A DNA stretch of 64,000 bases from Candidatus Nitrosocaldus sp. (lineage in GTDB: Archaea > Thermoproteota > Nitrososphaeria > Nitrososphaerales > Nitrosocaldaceae). This document shows positions 8,639-17,002 of the stretch, one piece after another. The DNA lies in assembly GCA_025054855.1 (NCBI GenBank), contig JANWZS010000006.1:1-64000 (forward strand), given 5' to 3'. The notes under the pieces were generated by a model. That model made no database searches. It had not been told where the DNA came from and was given only the letters and a program-made list of their open reading frames with translations. How positions within the stretch are numbered: the first letter of the stretch is position 1; each line of letters opens with the position of its first letter. Both the position numbers and the translations under genes were made by a program.

Positions 8639-9718
8639 CTACCCTACGCTCATGGCCTCCCTCACCTCTATGAGGTCCCGCAGTATTGCGCTTGCAGTCT
8701 CCATGCCCCCAGCACCCTTGCCTATAACCGTCAGTTCACCAGAGTGCTCTGATTTGAACGTAACAGCATTGAGCGTACCGTTAACGCATAGAGGCTCACT
8801 CTTCTCTACACGCATGGGCTCAACTGATAGCCTCCTACTCTCATCACACGATGCCAACAGTTTGATGACGCTACCATGACTCTTGGCCTCAAGTATATCG
8901 TCTAGGCTGACATCCCTTATGCCTCTGAACCTGACATCCCTTATCGTTACCTTCATACCCATTATCCAGTTCGCCATGATGGCCAACTTTGCTGCTGCAT
9001 CGTATCCATCCACATCTAGACTAGGATCTGCCTCTGCATAACCCTTCCTCCTAGCATCCTCTAACGCATCATCGAACGTGAGCCCCTCTTCCATCATGCT
9101 GAGTATGTAGTTGGTAGTTCCATTGAGTATGCCCCTGAACGATAGTATCCTGTCACCCTTGAGGCAGTGTCTCGCAAACTCCAGGATGGGAGTGCCCCCT
9201 CCAACCGTACCACTGAACCTCAGCATCACACCATTGTACTCTGCAAGCTCTAGTAGGGATGGCATGGCAAGTGCTAGAGGGCCTTTGTTCACAGTAACAA
9301 CGTTCTTGCCATGCTTTATAGCAGTGATTATGTTGCTAAGCCCTGGCTCACCATCCCTAAGATTTGTTGGTGTTGCCTCTACAAGTACCTCAGCATCCAT
9401 ACCCCTTATTATCTCATCGACCACCGAGCCAGTGCTCCTATCCCTACCTACTACATCCATACCAGTATGCATCACATCCCCATCCTCATCCTGCTTGCTC
9501 TCATCGTTGTACACCCCCACTGTACCGTACAGCCTCTTGACCTCCAGCAGTCTCTGGAGATCTAGGCCGGATGAGCATACGGCTGCACCCCTGCTATCTA
9601 TGGCAGCGACTATCCTAGGCTTCATGCCATACCTTGCATATACATCATCAGTCCTCGATAGCAGGAGCTTCGCTAGGTTCTGTCCAACCACCCCAAACCC
9701 CACGAGGATGATCCTCAA
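8639..9718 (-). CDS. hom: Homoserine dehydrogenase
   Basis: NAD(P)-dependent reduction of aspartate semialdehyde to homoserine in threonine/methionine synthesis; partner of the aspartokinase at 22.3 kb. Seen: the Rossmann start RIILVGFGVVGQNLA, GKNVVTVNKGPLA, FSGTVGGGTPIL, the signature GILNGTTNYILS and YAEADPSLDVDGYDAAAK. No ACT domain, so about 359 aa. The start is TTG at 9718; the frame stays open further upstream, but that part overlaps the divergent gene and its promoter. The TATA at 9755-9767 supports TTG. Confidence 0.93.
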   Translation of the reverse strand: MRIILVGFGVVGQNLAKLLLSRTDDVYARYGMKPRIVAAIDSRGAAVCSSGLDLQRLLEVKRLYGTVGVYNDESKQDEDGDVMHTGMDVVGRDRSTGSVVDEIIRGMDAEVLVEATPTNLRDGEPGLSNIITAIKHGKNVVTVNKGPLALAMPSLLELAEYNGVMLRFSGTVGGGTPILEFARHCLKGDRILSFRGILNGTTNYILSMMEEGLTFDDALEDARRKGYAEADPSLDVDGYDAAAKLAIMANWIMGMKVTIRDVRFRGIRDVSLDDILEAKSHGSVIKLLASCDESRRLSVEPMRVEKSEPLCVNGTLNAVTFKSEHSGELTVIGKGAGGMETASAILRDLIEVREAMSVG

Positions 9719-9753
9719 ACAGACCGACCTTCTTCCTCTATCAATCCATACCC

Positions 9754-9768
9754 TTTCTTTATATATTA
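9754..9768. promoter_or_regulatory. Shared divergent TATA region between hom and tauE
   Basis: The stretch tttctttatatatta reads as a TATA element on both strands. It sits about 26-30 nt before the ATG at 9792 on the plus strand and about 40 nt before the TTG at 9718 on the minus strand. The two genes may therefore compete for factor binding. Confidence 0.6.
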
Positions 9769-9791
9769 TGCTTGGATTGCTGGTTAGAGGC

Positions 9792-10685
9792 ATGGATCTG
9801 GTGACTGGTATAGTGGTGGTTATGGTGAGCATATCTGCAGGGATACTCGGCTCCCTGCTGGGGCTTGGTGGTGGCTTCATAATAGTGCCAGCACTAGCAT
9901 TCATGGGCATAGAGCCGAGCAGGATCGCTGGCACGAGTATGTTCACCGTACTCTCAACATCCACATCCTCGACCATATCGTATGCGATGCAGGGAAGGGG
10001 CAGTGGTAGAAGAGGAGAGGGGGAGGAGAAGGAGGGAGGGGAGGGTGGTAGTGATGTTGGTGGTGATGGTGATAATAGCATGGGTGAAGGAGATGGTAGT
10101 AATGACAGCAGGAGGAAGGGTATGAGAGGAGGAATGGGCAGGATAGACTATGCAACAGCACTTGGATTAGCCGTCTTCGCATCCCCTGGTGCTGTGCTTG
10201 GTGCATACTCATCATCCCTGCTAGACCTCTCATCGTTCAAGCTGTACTTTGCGCTCTTGCTTGTAGGAGTTGCAGTGCACATACTCATGAGACCATACTA
10301 CCATATAGGGGGGGAGCGCTACCCGAGGCAGATATCTTATGCTGTGAGCTTCTTCTCTGGGTTCGTAGCGAGTCTATTTGGTGTTGGTGGGGGAGCGATA
10401 CTCGTGCCTATGATGCTCATGGTACTCAGGATGGATATGCATGTTACGGTGCCTACAGTGCACCTCATCATAGTGGTATCATCAATCTCGGGTGTGATCA
10501 CGCATGTCATGCTTGGGCATCCAGAGTACATGCTTGCAGCCGTGCTGGTTGGGGGCACGTTCATGGGTGCACAGATAGGCTCTAGGCTGCTGGGCAGGAT
10601 AAGGGATAGGCTATTGAGGAGGCTGGTAGCCATAGCGATGATCATGGTGGCAGCAAGGCTTATCTACGACAGCGTAATGGGATAA
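9792..10685 (+). CDS. TauE/SafE-family anion exporter
   Basis: Multi-pass membrane protein of the sulfite/sulfonate exporter family. Two repeats of the family motif are visible: LLGLGGGFIIVPAL near the N-terminus and SLFGVGGGAILVPMM in the second half, with about eight hydrophobic helices. Between helix 2 and helix 3 (about residues 62-112) lies an unusual hydrophilic loop of Gly, Glu, Asp, Ser and Arg, coded by purine-rich DNA. The substrate is unknown; a sulfur oxyanion is the usual assignment. ATG 9792 fits the TATA box; a longer reading of the frame runs antisense to hom and is rejected. Confidence 0.88.
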   Translation: MDLVTGIVVVMVSISAGILGSLLGLGGGFIIVPALAFMGIEPSRIAGTSMFTVLSTSTSSTISYAMQGRGSGRRGEGEEKEGGEGGSDVGGDGDNSMGEGDGSNDSRRKGMRGGMGRIDYATALGLAVFASPGAVLGAYSSSLLDLSSFKLYFALLLVGVAVHILMRPYYHIGGERYPRQISYAVSFFSGFVASLFGVGGGAILVPMMLMVLRMDMHVTVPTVHLIIVVSSISGVITHVMLGHPEYMLAAVLVGGTFMGAQIGSRLLGRIRDRLLRRLVAIAMIMVAARLIYDSVMG

Positions 10686-10725
10686 CTACCCGCAATAAGA
10701 GCATGAAGTTAATGCCATGCTGCAA

Positions 10726-12531
10726 TCATAACCTTGCATCCCTGACCTCGTCTGGATAGTATACAACCTCTACCCTGTTGACCGCTCCACCAGATGCCAG
10801 ATACAGGCATGTATCCACAAGCCTCCCATCATCAGGCTCCTTACCGTCTATGCTCCCAGGGAGCACGAGGTATATGCGCATGTTGGAGTTTAGAACCTCG
10901 CTCAGCTCCTGTGTTGCAGTGACTGCAAATGGTCTCAATGCTCCCCTGAAGACCTCCCCCCTGGCCCTGATGAGGTTGGATACCTTCTTGCCAGATGGTG
11001 CGTCTGGGCCAACGATTATCACCAGCCCGTTGCTGTTCCTGAACCTGCTGGGCTCCCTATCCCCATCCTGCACTATAGCGTTGAGTGTCTCCTTGCTGAT
11101 CAGTGCTGGGGTGTTTATGAACCTATCTACAAGTGCATCCCACTCATCCCTTGCTAGTGATGTGATATCCCTAGTGTAGTCGTAGTTGCCAGTGAAGTGT
11201 ATAGTCACATCTGGCCTTATCTTCCTTATCGCACCCCTAACCTCATCCTCATCCATCATGCTCCTCACCACAGTATGTGTATCTACTCCATCATCATCAT
11301 CGTCAACAACAACCCTAACCCCATCTGGTGCAAGCACTGTGTACCCTGCGCCTGCGCTAGAGAGTGCAGATGCAAGGCGTCTAACCCTTCTAAGTGTGGC
11401 ATCATCACCACCTGCTATGGAGAGCAACACTCTCTTGCCATGCATGCTGGGAGTGCCATCAGTATGGTGCTGGTAGGTTGCTATCAGTGGCTTAACAGGG
11501 TAGAAGACCCTGTCAGATGGCATTATCCTGCCATTCACCAGCCTGCTGACCTCCACATCTGCGAGGTTGAGGACTATCTCTGCCGTCTCATCCTGTGTGA
11601 GGAAGTTCCCATCGACTATCATGTTCTTGGTGTTGTTCTGTATCTTCTCCGCAACCTCCCTTATCTTATCTAGGCATGATCTGATGGTAGATGCTATGCT
11701 CGAGACGTCATGGGTCTGTGTGCTGCCTTCGGTGCTACGCTCCTCTGCTATCCTTGCTGCCAATCCATATATAGCCTTCTCTAGCATCTCATCATCCTCA
11801 CCCACATACGGGAGTACATCGCTCGCTACCCTCTCCACATCCACTGCGCTCAGCCCTGGGAAGCCACCTATCCTTATGAACTCAGCGGCGGCCTTGGGGT
11901 ACACGGTCTTGTATATCCTGTCGGAGTGTACTGGACCAGGGTTGCTGACTATGAAGTATACCCTCTTGCCCTTCTCTGCGAGCTCCCATGCGAGCGCTTC
12001 AGATAGCCTGTTCTTCGCACCCTGTGCGCTAGTGTACGGTGTCCTGAACCTGTATGGTCTCTGCTCATACGCCCTCTCCTCTGTGAAGTATGTCGCTATG
12101 GTTATAACCCTCCCGCCATCGTTCATGTACCTCAGAGCATTAACACTCATCCAGAATGTACCAGTCAGATGGATGCTCACACACTCCCTGAACTCCCTGA
12201 ATGGCTGTGATGCTAGTATCTTCACTGGCCCAGAGACACCAGCGTTGTTGACTAGCACATCTATGCCATTGAACTCCCTGCCTATGGCACTGAACATATC
12301 GAGTACCTCACCAACACTGCTCACATCCACCCCAGGGAACATCCTGATCCTTCCATTGCTGTTACTACTCCTCACTATAGCCTCCAGCTCCCTTGCTGTA
12401 GCCTCCAGAGGCTCCCTCCTCCTGCCCATTATTATCACGCTGGCACCCTCTGATGCGAACCTCTTTGCTATAGCCTGCCCTATACCTGTTCCACTACCAG
12501 TGACCAGTACAACCTTGCCATCAAACCTCAT
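10726..12531 (-). CDS. Double-SDR protein resembling the N-terminal half of malonyl-CoA reductase
   Basis: A 601-aa cytoplasmic protein. The N-terminal SDR domain (1-250) has cofactor motif TGSGTGIG (11-18), NNAG (95-98) and a PGPVHSDRI stretch like Chloroflexus Mcr. A linker (250-365) and a second, degenerate SDR-like domain (368-601, starting KRVLLSIAGGDD) follow, the same order as Mcr residues 1-550. In the first domain the catalytic Ser is Ala146, and Y166 is followed at +4 by Gln170 rather than Lys. Activity is therefore uncertain. It may act in malonate-semialdehyde/3-hydroxypropionate metabolism (inference), or be a pseudo-enzyme. It stands alone. Confidence 0.75.
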   Translation of the reverse strand: MRFDGKVVLVTGSGTGIGQAIAKRFASEGASVIIMGRRREPLEATARELEAIVRSSNSNGRIRMFPGVDVSSVGEVLDMFSAIGREFNGIDVLVNNAGVSGPVKILASQPFREFRECVSIHLTGTFWMSVNALRYMNDGGRVITIATYFTEERAYEQRPYRFRTPYTSAQGAKNRLSEALAWELAEKGKRVYFIVSNPGPVHSDRIYKTVYPKAAAEFIRIGGFPGLSAVDVERVASDVLPYVGEDDEMLEKAIYGLAARIAEERSTEGSTQTHDVSSIASTIRSCLDKIREVAEKIQNNTKNMIVDGNFLTQDETAEIVLNLADVEVSRLVNGRIMPSDRVFYPVKPLIATYQHHTDGTPSMHGKRVLLSIAGGDDATLRRVRRLASALSSAGAGYTVLAPDGVRVVVDDDDDGVDTHTVVRSMMDEDEVRGAIRKIRPDVTIHFTGNYDYTRDITSLARDEWDALVDRFINTPALISKETLNAIVQDGDREPSRFRNSNGLVIIVGPDAPSGKKVSNLIRARGEVFRGALRPFAVTATQELSEVLNSNMRIYLVLPGSIDGKEPDDGRLVDTCLYLASGGAVNRVEVVYYPDEVRDARL

Positions 12532-12655
12532 GCTGATCTACTACTCGGATGATGGATTCATTAATAAATGTTGAGCCAATAAAAACTCGTGCTCTTCCAT
12601 CTCACCAGTTCCAGTAGTATGGCAGTGTCAGACCCCTCTCCCTACTCCCTACTCC

Positions 12656-12808
12656 CTACTCCTCTTCCTCCTCCTCTTCCTCCTCTTCGAACTCTATCTC
12701 CTTTATGCTAAGCCCAAGTTCATTCGCTGTCCTTGCAAGCTGTGCTATCTTGCTCAGTATCTCAACCTTGTCACTTCCCTTCGCCACGAACTCTATCTCT
12801 ATCTCCAT
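12656..12808 (-). CDS. 50-aa protein with poly-glutamate tail
   Basis: A small ORF starting ATG at 12808: MEIEIEFVAKGSDKVEILSK, then a helix with ARTANELGLSIKEIEFE, then about ten consecutive Glu and a stop. A TATA-like attaata about 26 nt upstream (near 12830) supports it as a gene. The tail is coded by a (cct/ctt)-rich strand next to a tactccc repeat, so its length may vary. I do not recognise a family; the compact alpha/beta head could be a partner-binding domain. Confidence 0.6.
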   Translation of the reverse strand: MEIEIEFVAKGSDKVEILSKIAQLARTANELGLSIKEIEFEEEEEEEEEE

Positions 12809-12849
12809 GCGAGGGTTTACAGGGATGTGGTATTAATATGCTGTGATGA

Positions 12850-12968
12850 TGGCGCCGGGGGTGGGATTCGAACCCACGAGCCCTTGCGGGCACCAGCTCT
12901 CTAGCCAGAATCAAGCCCTATCGTTAGGATCTCGAGGCTGGCGGACTACCTGACTATCCGACCCCGGC
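12850..12968 (-). tRNA. tRNA-Ser(CGA) with a ~32-nt intron
   Basis: Type II tRNA. The acceptor GCCGGGG pairs with CCCCGGC, followed by discriminator G and an encoded CCA. The D-stem is 3 bp (GGA/TCC), the anticodon stem CCAGC/GCTGG, the loop CTCGAGA (anticodon CGA), the long variable arm GCCC-gcaa-GGGC, and the T-arm GTGGG-TTCGAAT-CCCAC. The intron (about 32 nt) sits at the canonical 37/38 position. Discriminator G and the variable arm indicate Ser rather than Leu. The 5' 58 nt overlap the 3' end of the CDF gene on the same strand. Confidence 0.9.
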
Positions 12969-13960
12969 CTAGACTCTAGTCTACTGTCTAGTCTACCGTC
13001 CAGTCTTATCAGATCCTCCTCCTCTATCTGTATTGTGCTATGCTTTATACCATGCCTGGCAAGCACGTCGTTGATCCTAGCCATGACAGCCTTTGCATCA
13101 GCACCGCCATTGATGGTCACGTGTGCACTCACGGTGGGCATATCTGGTGCTATACTCCATACATGTATATCATGCACATCTACCACACCGCCTACAGACT
13201 TGATCTCATCAACTATACCAACCACATCCATACCCTCAGGTGTACCCTCCAGCAGTATGAGTATGCACCTCTTGCACATCTGCAGTGCTACCTTGAGTAT
13301 GAGCCCGACTATGATCATGCTCGCTATAACATCAACTATGCTGAGTGATGTCAGTGCTATAATGATACCTGAAGAGATCACCGCTATAGAGCCAAGGATA
13401 TCGCTTGCTATATGCAACCTCACGCTCCCAATGAGCATCCCCTGCTCACCAGCATCACCATCACCATGCCTACTCTCCTCACCGTGCCCCTGCTCCTCCC
13501 CTACCCCCTCGTGATGATGGAGTATCCTGAGCATGATGAGGTTCACAGCAAGGCCTATCAGTGCTATTATGAGCATGTAACCCCACTCTATTACCCTAGG
13601 CTCGAGGAGGCGCATGTACGCTTCGTAGAGCAGTATTATGGATAATGATATAACGAGTGCTGTATTTATGAATGCTGCAAGAACCTCAACCCTGTGGTAG
13701 CCATAGGTCAATGTTGGTGTATGTGGCCTTACTGCAAGCCTTAACGCTATGATCGCTACTACTATTGCCACAACATCCATGAATACATGTATGGAGTCAC
13801 TGACCAGTGCCAAGCTGTTGCTTACCACTCCTCCAGCAACCTCCAGTACACCAACAATAGTTGCAAGTATGAGTGCCAGAACCAGCCTACGCTCCCTCTT
13901 CCCGTACTCTATTCTATGCACCGACCAAAATACGTAAATCCTATTAATTATCTTAATCAT
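12911..13960 (-). CDS. Cation diffusion facilitator (Zn/Co/Cd exporter)
   Basis: Six-helix CDF transporter. The two metal-site motifs are visible: SDSIHVFMD in TM2 and HIASD in TM5. A cytosolic His/Glu loop (HHHEGVGEEQGHGEESRHGDGD) lies between TM4 and TM5, and the C-terminal metallochaperone-like domain has VHDIHVWSIAPD. The last 19 codons (RPGSDSQ...DPNDRA) are read from inside the tRNA-Ser gene, and the TGA stop is in the tRNA intron. The start is ATG 13960 or GTG 13921; the latter fits a TATA at about 13945 better. It diverges from fen. Confidence 0.9.
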   Translation of the reverse strand: MIKIINRIYVFWSVHRIEYGKRERRLVLALILATIVGVLEVAGGVVSNSLALVSDSIHVFMDVVAIVVAIIALRLAVRPHTPTLTYGYHRVEVLAAFINTALVISLSIILLYEAYMRLLEPRVIEWGYMLIIALIGLAVNLIMLRILHHHEGVGEEQGHGEESRHGDGDAGEQGMLIGSVRLHIASDILGSIAVISSGIIIALTSLSIVDVIASMIIVGLILKVALQMCKRCILILLEGTPEGMDVVGIVDEIKSVGGVVDVHDIHVWSIAPDMPTVSAHVTINGGADAKAVMARINDVLARHGIKHSTIQIEEEDLIRLDGRLDSRLESRPGSDSQVVRQPRDPNDRA

Positions 13961-13966
13961 GCAGGT

Positions 13967-14998
13967 ATGGGTACAGACCTCAAACCACTGGTCAAGGCGA
14001 GGGAGATCAGGCTGGAGAATCTTGCGGGTAAGGTGATCGCTGTGGATGCCTACAACACACTCTACCAGTTCCTAGCGACTATACGGGGGTATACGGGGGA
14101 GCCACTGATGGATTCGCATGGCAGGGTTACGAGCCACCTCAGCGGGCTCTTCTACAGGAATGCGAACCTGCTGAGTACTGGGGTGAAGCCTGTGTACGTG
14201 TTCGATGGCAGACCTCCAGCACTCAAGCAGGCTGAGTTGGAGAGCAGGAGGAGGAGCAAGGAGGAGGCACGGGCAAGGTACGAGCAGGCACTGGAGGAGG
14301 GTAGGCTTGAGGATGCAAGGAAGTATGCACAGGCTACATCCATGCTCAGGGATTACATGATCGAGGGTGCGAAGAGACTGCTCACACTGATGGGCATACC
14401 ATACATAGATGCGCCATCTGAAGGGGAGGCCACTGCAGCACACATGACAATTACAGGATCAGCATACGCAACAGCAAGCCAGGATTACGACTCCCTGCTC
14501 TTCGGTGCGAGGAGGCTCGTGAGGAACCTGGCCATAAGCGGGAGGAGGAAGTTACCCAACAGGAACGTGTACATAGATGTCAACCCAGAGGTTATAGAGT
14601 TGGATGAGATGCTGAGGGATCTGGGTATAAGTAGGGAAGCGTTGGTGGATGTAGCGATACTCATAGGCACTGACTTCAACCCCGACGGCTTCAAGGGCAT
14701 AGGTGCAAAGAAGGCACTGCAGTTGATAAGGAGGTATGGGAGGCTTGAGGATATAGATGTTGAAGGGCTGAGGGATGAGTTGAAGGGTATAGACTACGAG
14801 GCGATAAGGGGGATATTCCTGAGACCAGAGGTTGCTGAAGATGTTAGGATAGAGTTCAGGGATGTGGATGAGCAAGGGATAATCGGTTTCCTCTGCGATG
14901 AGCATGACTTCTCCAGGGATAGGGTCAGCAATACAATCAAGAGGTTGAAGGAGTCTATGAGGGCAAGGAGTAGCAGTCTGGAGCAGTGGTTCACCTAA
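13967..14998 (+). CDS. fen: Flap endonuclease 1
   Basis: Structure-specific 5' flap nuclease used in Okazaki fragment maturation and repair. The N-terminal XPG domain has the catalytic VIAVDAYNTLYQF and VYVFDGRPP; the XPG-I region has DAPSEGEATAAHM and ATASQDYDSLLFGA; the helix-hairpin-helix has IGTDFNPDGFKGIGAKKAL. The C-terminal SLEQWF is a PCNA-binding box. Length 343 is typical. ATG 13967 lies about 22 nt after a TATA element (attaatta, 13943-13950) shared with the divergent CDF gene. Confidence 0.95.
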   Translation: MGTDLKPLVKAREIRLENLAGKVIAVDAYNTLYQFLATIRGYTGEPLMDSHGRVTSHLSGLFYRNANLLSTGVKPVYVFDGRPPALKQAELESRRRSKEEARARYEQALEEGRLEDARKYAQATSMLRDYMIEGAKRLLTLMGIPYIDAPSEGEATAAHMTITGSAYATASQDYDSLLFGARRLVRNLAISGRRKLPNRNVYIDVNPEVIELDEMLRDLGISREALVDVAILIGTDFNPDGFKGIGAKKALQLIRRYGRLEDIDVEGLRDELKGIDYEAIRGIFLRPEVAEDVRIEFRDVDEQGIIGFLCDEHDFSRDRVSNTIKRLKESMRARSSSLEQWFT

Positions 14999-15023
14999 GG
15001 AAGGCACTACCTGAATCCACAGA

Positions 15024-15287
15024 TCAGTCGAAGTCGAATATCTCGCCCCAGAAAGATCTCTTCCTCTTACGATGCCCCTCCTCACTCCTATCACTATACT
15101 CATCGTAACTGGTCTTAATCTCTTCATCATCCCCGTATCTACCTGCCTCATACCTTGATGCCCTCTCTATTATCTTGTCGAGCTCACCTCTATCCAGCCA
15201 TACGCCCCTGCACTTTGGGCAGTAATCCACCTCTATACCATGCCTCTCGGTTATATGCAGATCAACATCACATATAGGGCACTTCAT
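15024..15287 (-). CDS. Zinc-ribbon (zf-TFIIB type) small protein
   Basis: An 87-aa protein. CPICDVDL...YCPKCRGVWLDRGELDKI forms a four-cysteine ribbon followed by the WLDRGEL helix typical of the zf-TFIIB/COG3809 family. The C-terminal half is charged, with an acidic/basic linker and a terminal WGEIFDFD. Function is unknown; membrane-associated relatives exist but no TM is seen here. The start is ATG 15287, about 30 nt from a TATA-like ggataaatag; an upstream TTG at 15293 is in frame. Confidence 0.8.
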   Translation of the reverse strand: MKCPICDVDLHITERHGIEVDYCPKCRGVWLDRGELDKIIERASRYEAGRYGDDEEIKTSYDEYSDRSEEGHRKRKRSFWGEIFDFD

Positions 15288-15309
15288 ACACAATCAATCG
15301 CCCCTCTAT

Positions 15310-16953
15310 CTATTTATCCTTTAACTTGGCAGCCTTCCTCTTCTCTGCCTCTATACGTGATGAGTAATCCCTCATATCCACGAACCTCATACCCCTTGCC
15401 AGGTTTGGATGCACCAATTCTATAGCCCTATACATCTCCTGTGCTACCCTCCTGTACGCTGGGTGCCCCTGTGGTGATGTCCTCAACTCTATCATGTGAT
15501 AGGCCTCCCTGAGGTTCAGCCTTATCATGTACCTGTACCTGTAAGCCATGCTCACAACGTACTGTGCCAGAAGGGGCTTACCCTCATCGTAAGCGATATA
15601 CTCGTAGACCTCCCTGCTCTTGTACATGCAGTCATCGAACTCCTTCTCAAGCCCAGCATCGACGATCTCCCTTGGCTTGTAGTAGCCATGCTTGACGGTG
15701 AGCAGCTGCCTCTGTACAGTCACTATCCTATGCCTGTGCAGATCCCTGAATATCCCAAAGTTCGTACACAGATCGAAGGTGTAGTACGGTAACTCGAATG
15801 CCCTGAGCGGTCTATGCCTCCTGTTCGCTCTATACCTACAGTACTCCTCTATCACCCCTGCTCTCTCCTCCCTGCTCATCCGCCCTGCTATCTGAAGGAG
15901 GTAGCCGTAGGATGCGTCTGCATGCTCGTAGAGTATGGATGCTACCACCTTCACCTCTGCTGAGTCGTTATCCTCATAGTCCACGAGCCTCACCTCATCC
16001 TCATGATTCATACTGTATCTACCTGTACCAGCAGCATCACGGTCCATCTGTAGGTACCTGGATGCGATCCTTGCTATACCATCTCTGGTCGAGTTCAGGT
16101 ACTCCCTGAACGACTCCCCGTGCCTTGACACTACCCTCTTTATGAACGGCCCTATGTGATGCCTCAACTCATCGTACAGCATCCTTGCTGTATCCTGCTC
16201 CTCCTTCAGCCTCGATGCAAGGAGTATGTTGAGCATGTACTCGAACGCTCTAGCATTCCCCGCTATGCCCAGATTGGTCAGTGTTGATGCGGGTAGCAGT
16301 GCTCTCAGCACATCCAGTGCCCTGGCCCTTATGCTCGCCTCATACACCCTCTCAGCCCTCCTAATATCCTCGCTGCTCTTAAGTTCACTGAACGGTACAT
16401 CTATGCCCTTGCTGCTATCGAGGAAGCGCATGGAGTCTATCGGCTCAGCCTCCCTCAGATACCTCATCATGGGCTCCATGCATCTACTGTACGTGCTGAA
16501 CGCAAGGTCGCATGCCTCTATGTAGGCATCTGCATGCCTCAACTCCATGATATCGCTGCCCCTGTAGTATGGGTATGCACCATCTACCCTCTGATCGAAC
16601 CTAACGTACCTGGTGGACTTTTCAAGGTAGGAGAGGCCTATCCTCCTATCCTCTATGCTCTGCGCTGCTATCTGGGATACACCCTCTATACCAACCTGCA
16701 CCAGCCCAAGCTCAGCCACGCTATCATCCCCGTACTCCACCAGTACACGCTCGTAGAACTCCTCTCCCCTGCTTGGGTTGTTGAGGAACTCATCCAGGAA
16801 GACCCTCCTCATGCTCTTGCTCGATCTGCTGTACCTTGACATCAACGCTCCTCTATCCACCTGCCTTGGGGTGGTTATCACGAATACAGGCCTATCTGTG
16901 TTGGAGAAGTGCTGCCTGAGCAACTCCCTCTCATGATCTGTGAACTCATCCAT
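15310..16953 (-). CDS. thyX: Tandem ThyX-like protein (FAD-dependent thymidylate synthase family)
   Basis: A 547-aa protein made of two ThyX-like halves. Half 1 (about 1-250) keeps VEYGDDSVAELG and an EKSTRYVRFD element (the Ser-x-Arg-Tyr end of the ThyX motif) but reads EDRRIGLS where RHR should be. Half 2 (about 300-530) keeps LHRHRIVTVQRQLL (the RHR element) and LNLREAYHMIELRTSPQGHPAYR near the end. ThyX makes dTMP from dUMP with FAD and methylene-folate. Whether the fused form has that activity is inferred. It is about twice the usual length and lies upstream of the zinc-ribbon gene. Confidence 0.8.
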   Translation of the reverse strand: MDEFTDHERELLRQHFSNTDRPVFVITTPRQVDRGALMSRYSRSSKSMRRVFLDEFLNNPSRGEEFYERVLVEYGDDSVAELGLVQVGIEGVSQIAAQSIEDRRIGLSYLEKSTRYVRFDQRVDGAYPYYRGSDIMELRHADAYIEACDLAFSTYSRCMEPMMRYLREAEPIDSMRFLDSSKGIDVPFSELKSSEDIRRAERVYEASIRARALDVLRALLPASTLTNLGIAGNARAFEYMLNILLASRLKEEQDTARMLYDELRHHIGPFIKRVVSRHGESFREYLNSTRDGIARIASRYLQMDRDAAGTGRYSMNHEDEVRLVDYEDNDSAEVKVVASILYEHADASYGYLLQIAGRMSREERAGVIEEYCRYRANRRHRPLRAFELPYYTFDLCTNFGIFRDLHRHRIVTVQRQLLTVKHGYYKPREIVDAGLEKEFDDCMYKSREVYEYIAYDEGKPLLAQYVVSMAYRYRYMIRLNLREAYHMIELRTSPQGHPAYRRVAQEMYRAIELVHPNLARGMRFVDMRDYSSRIEAEKRKAAKLKDK

Positions 16954-17002
16954 ACCTGCTATAGTATAGTAGATATAAACTAATTATGTTAACTGATTTG
17001 GA

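Noticed and set aside
9111-9791. Long 5' extension of the TauE frame, and the 8639-10081 extension of the hom frame
   Set aside because: Each runs antisense to the other's conserved coding region and across the shared promoter; the real starts (9792 and 9718) fit the TATA spacing.
11567-12574. 335-codon plus-strand frame
   Set aside because: Antisense to the complete double-SDR gene; Ser/Leu-rich shadow of purine-rich codons.
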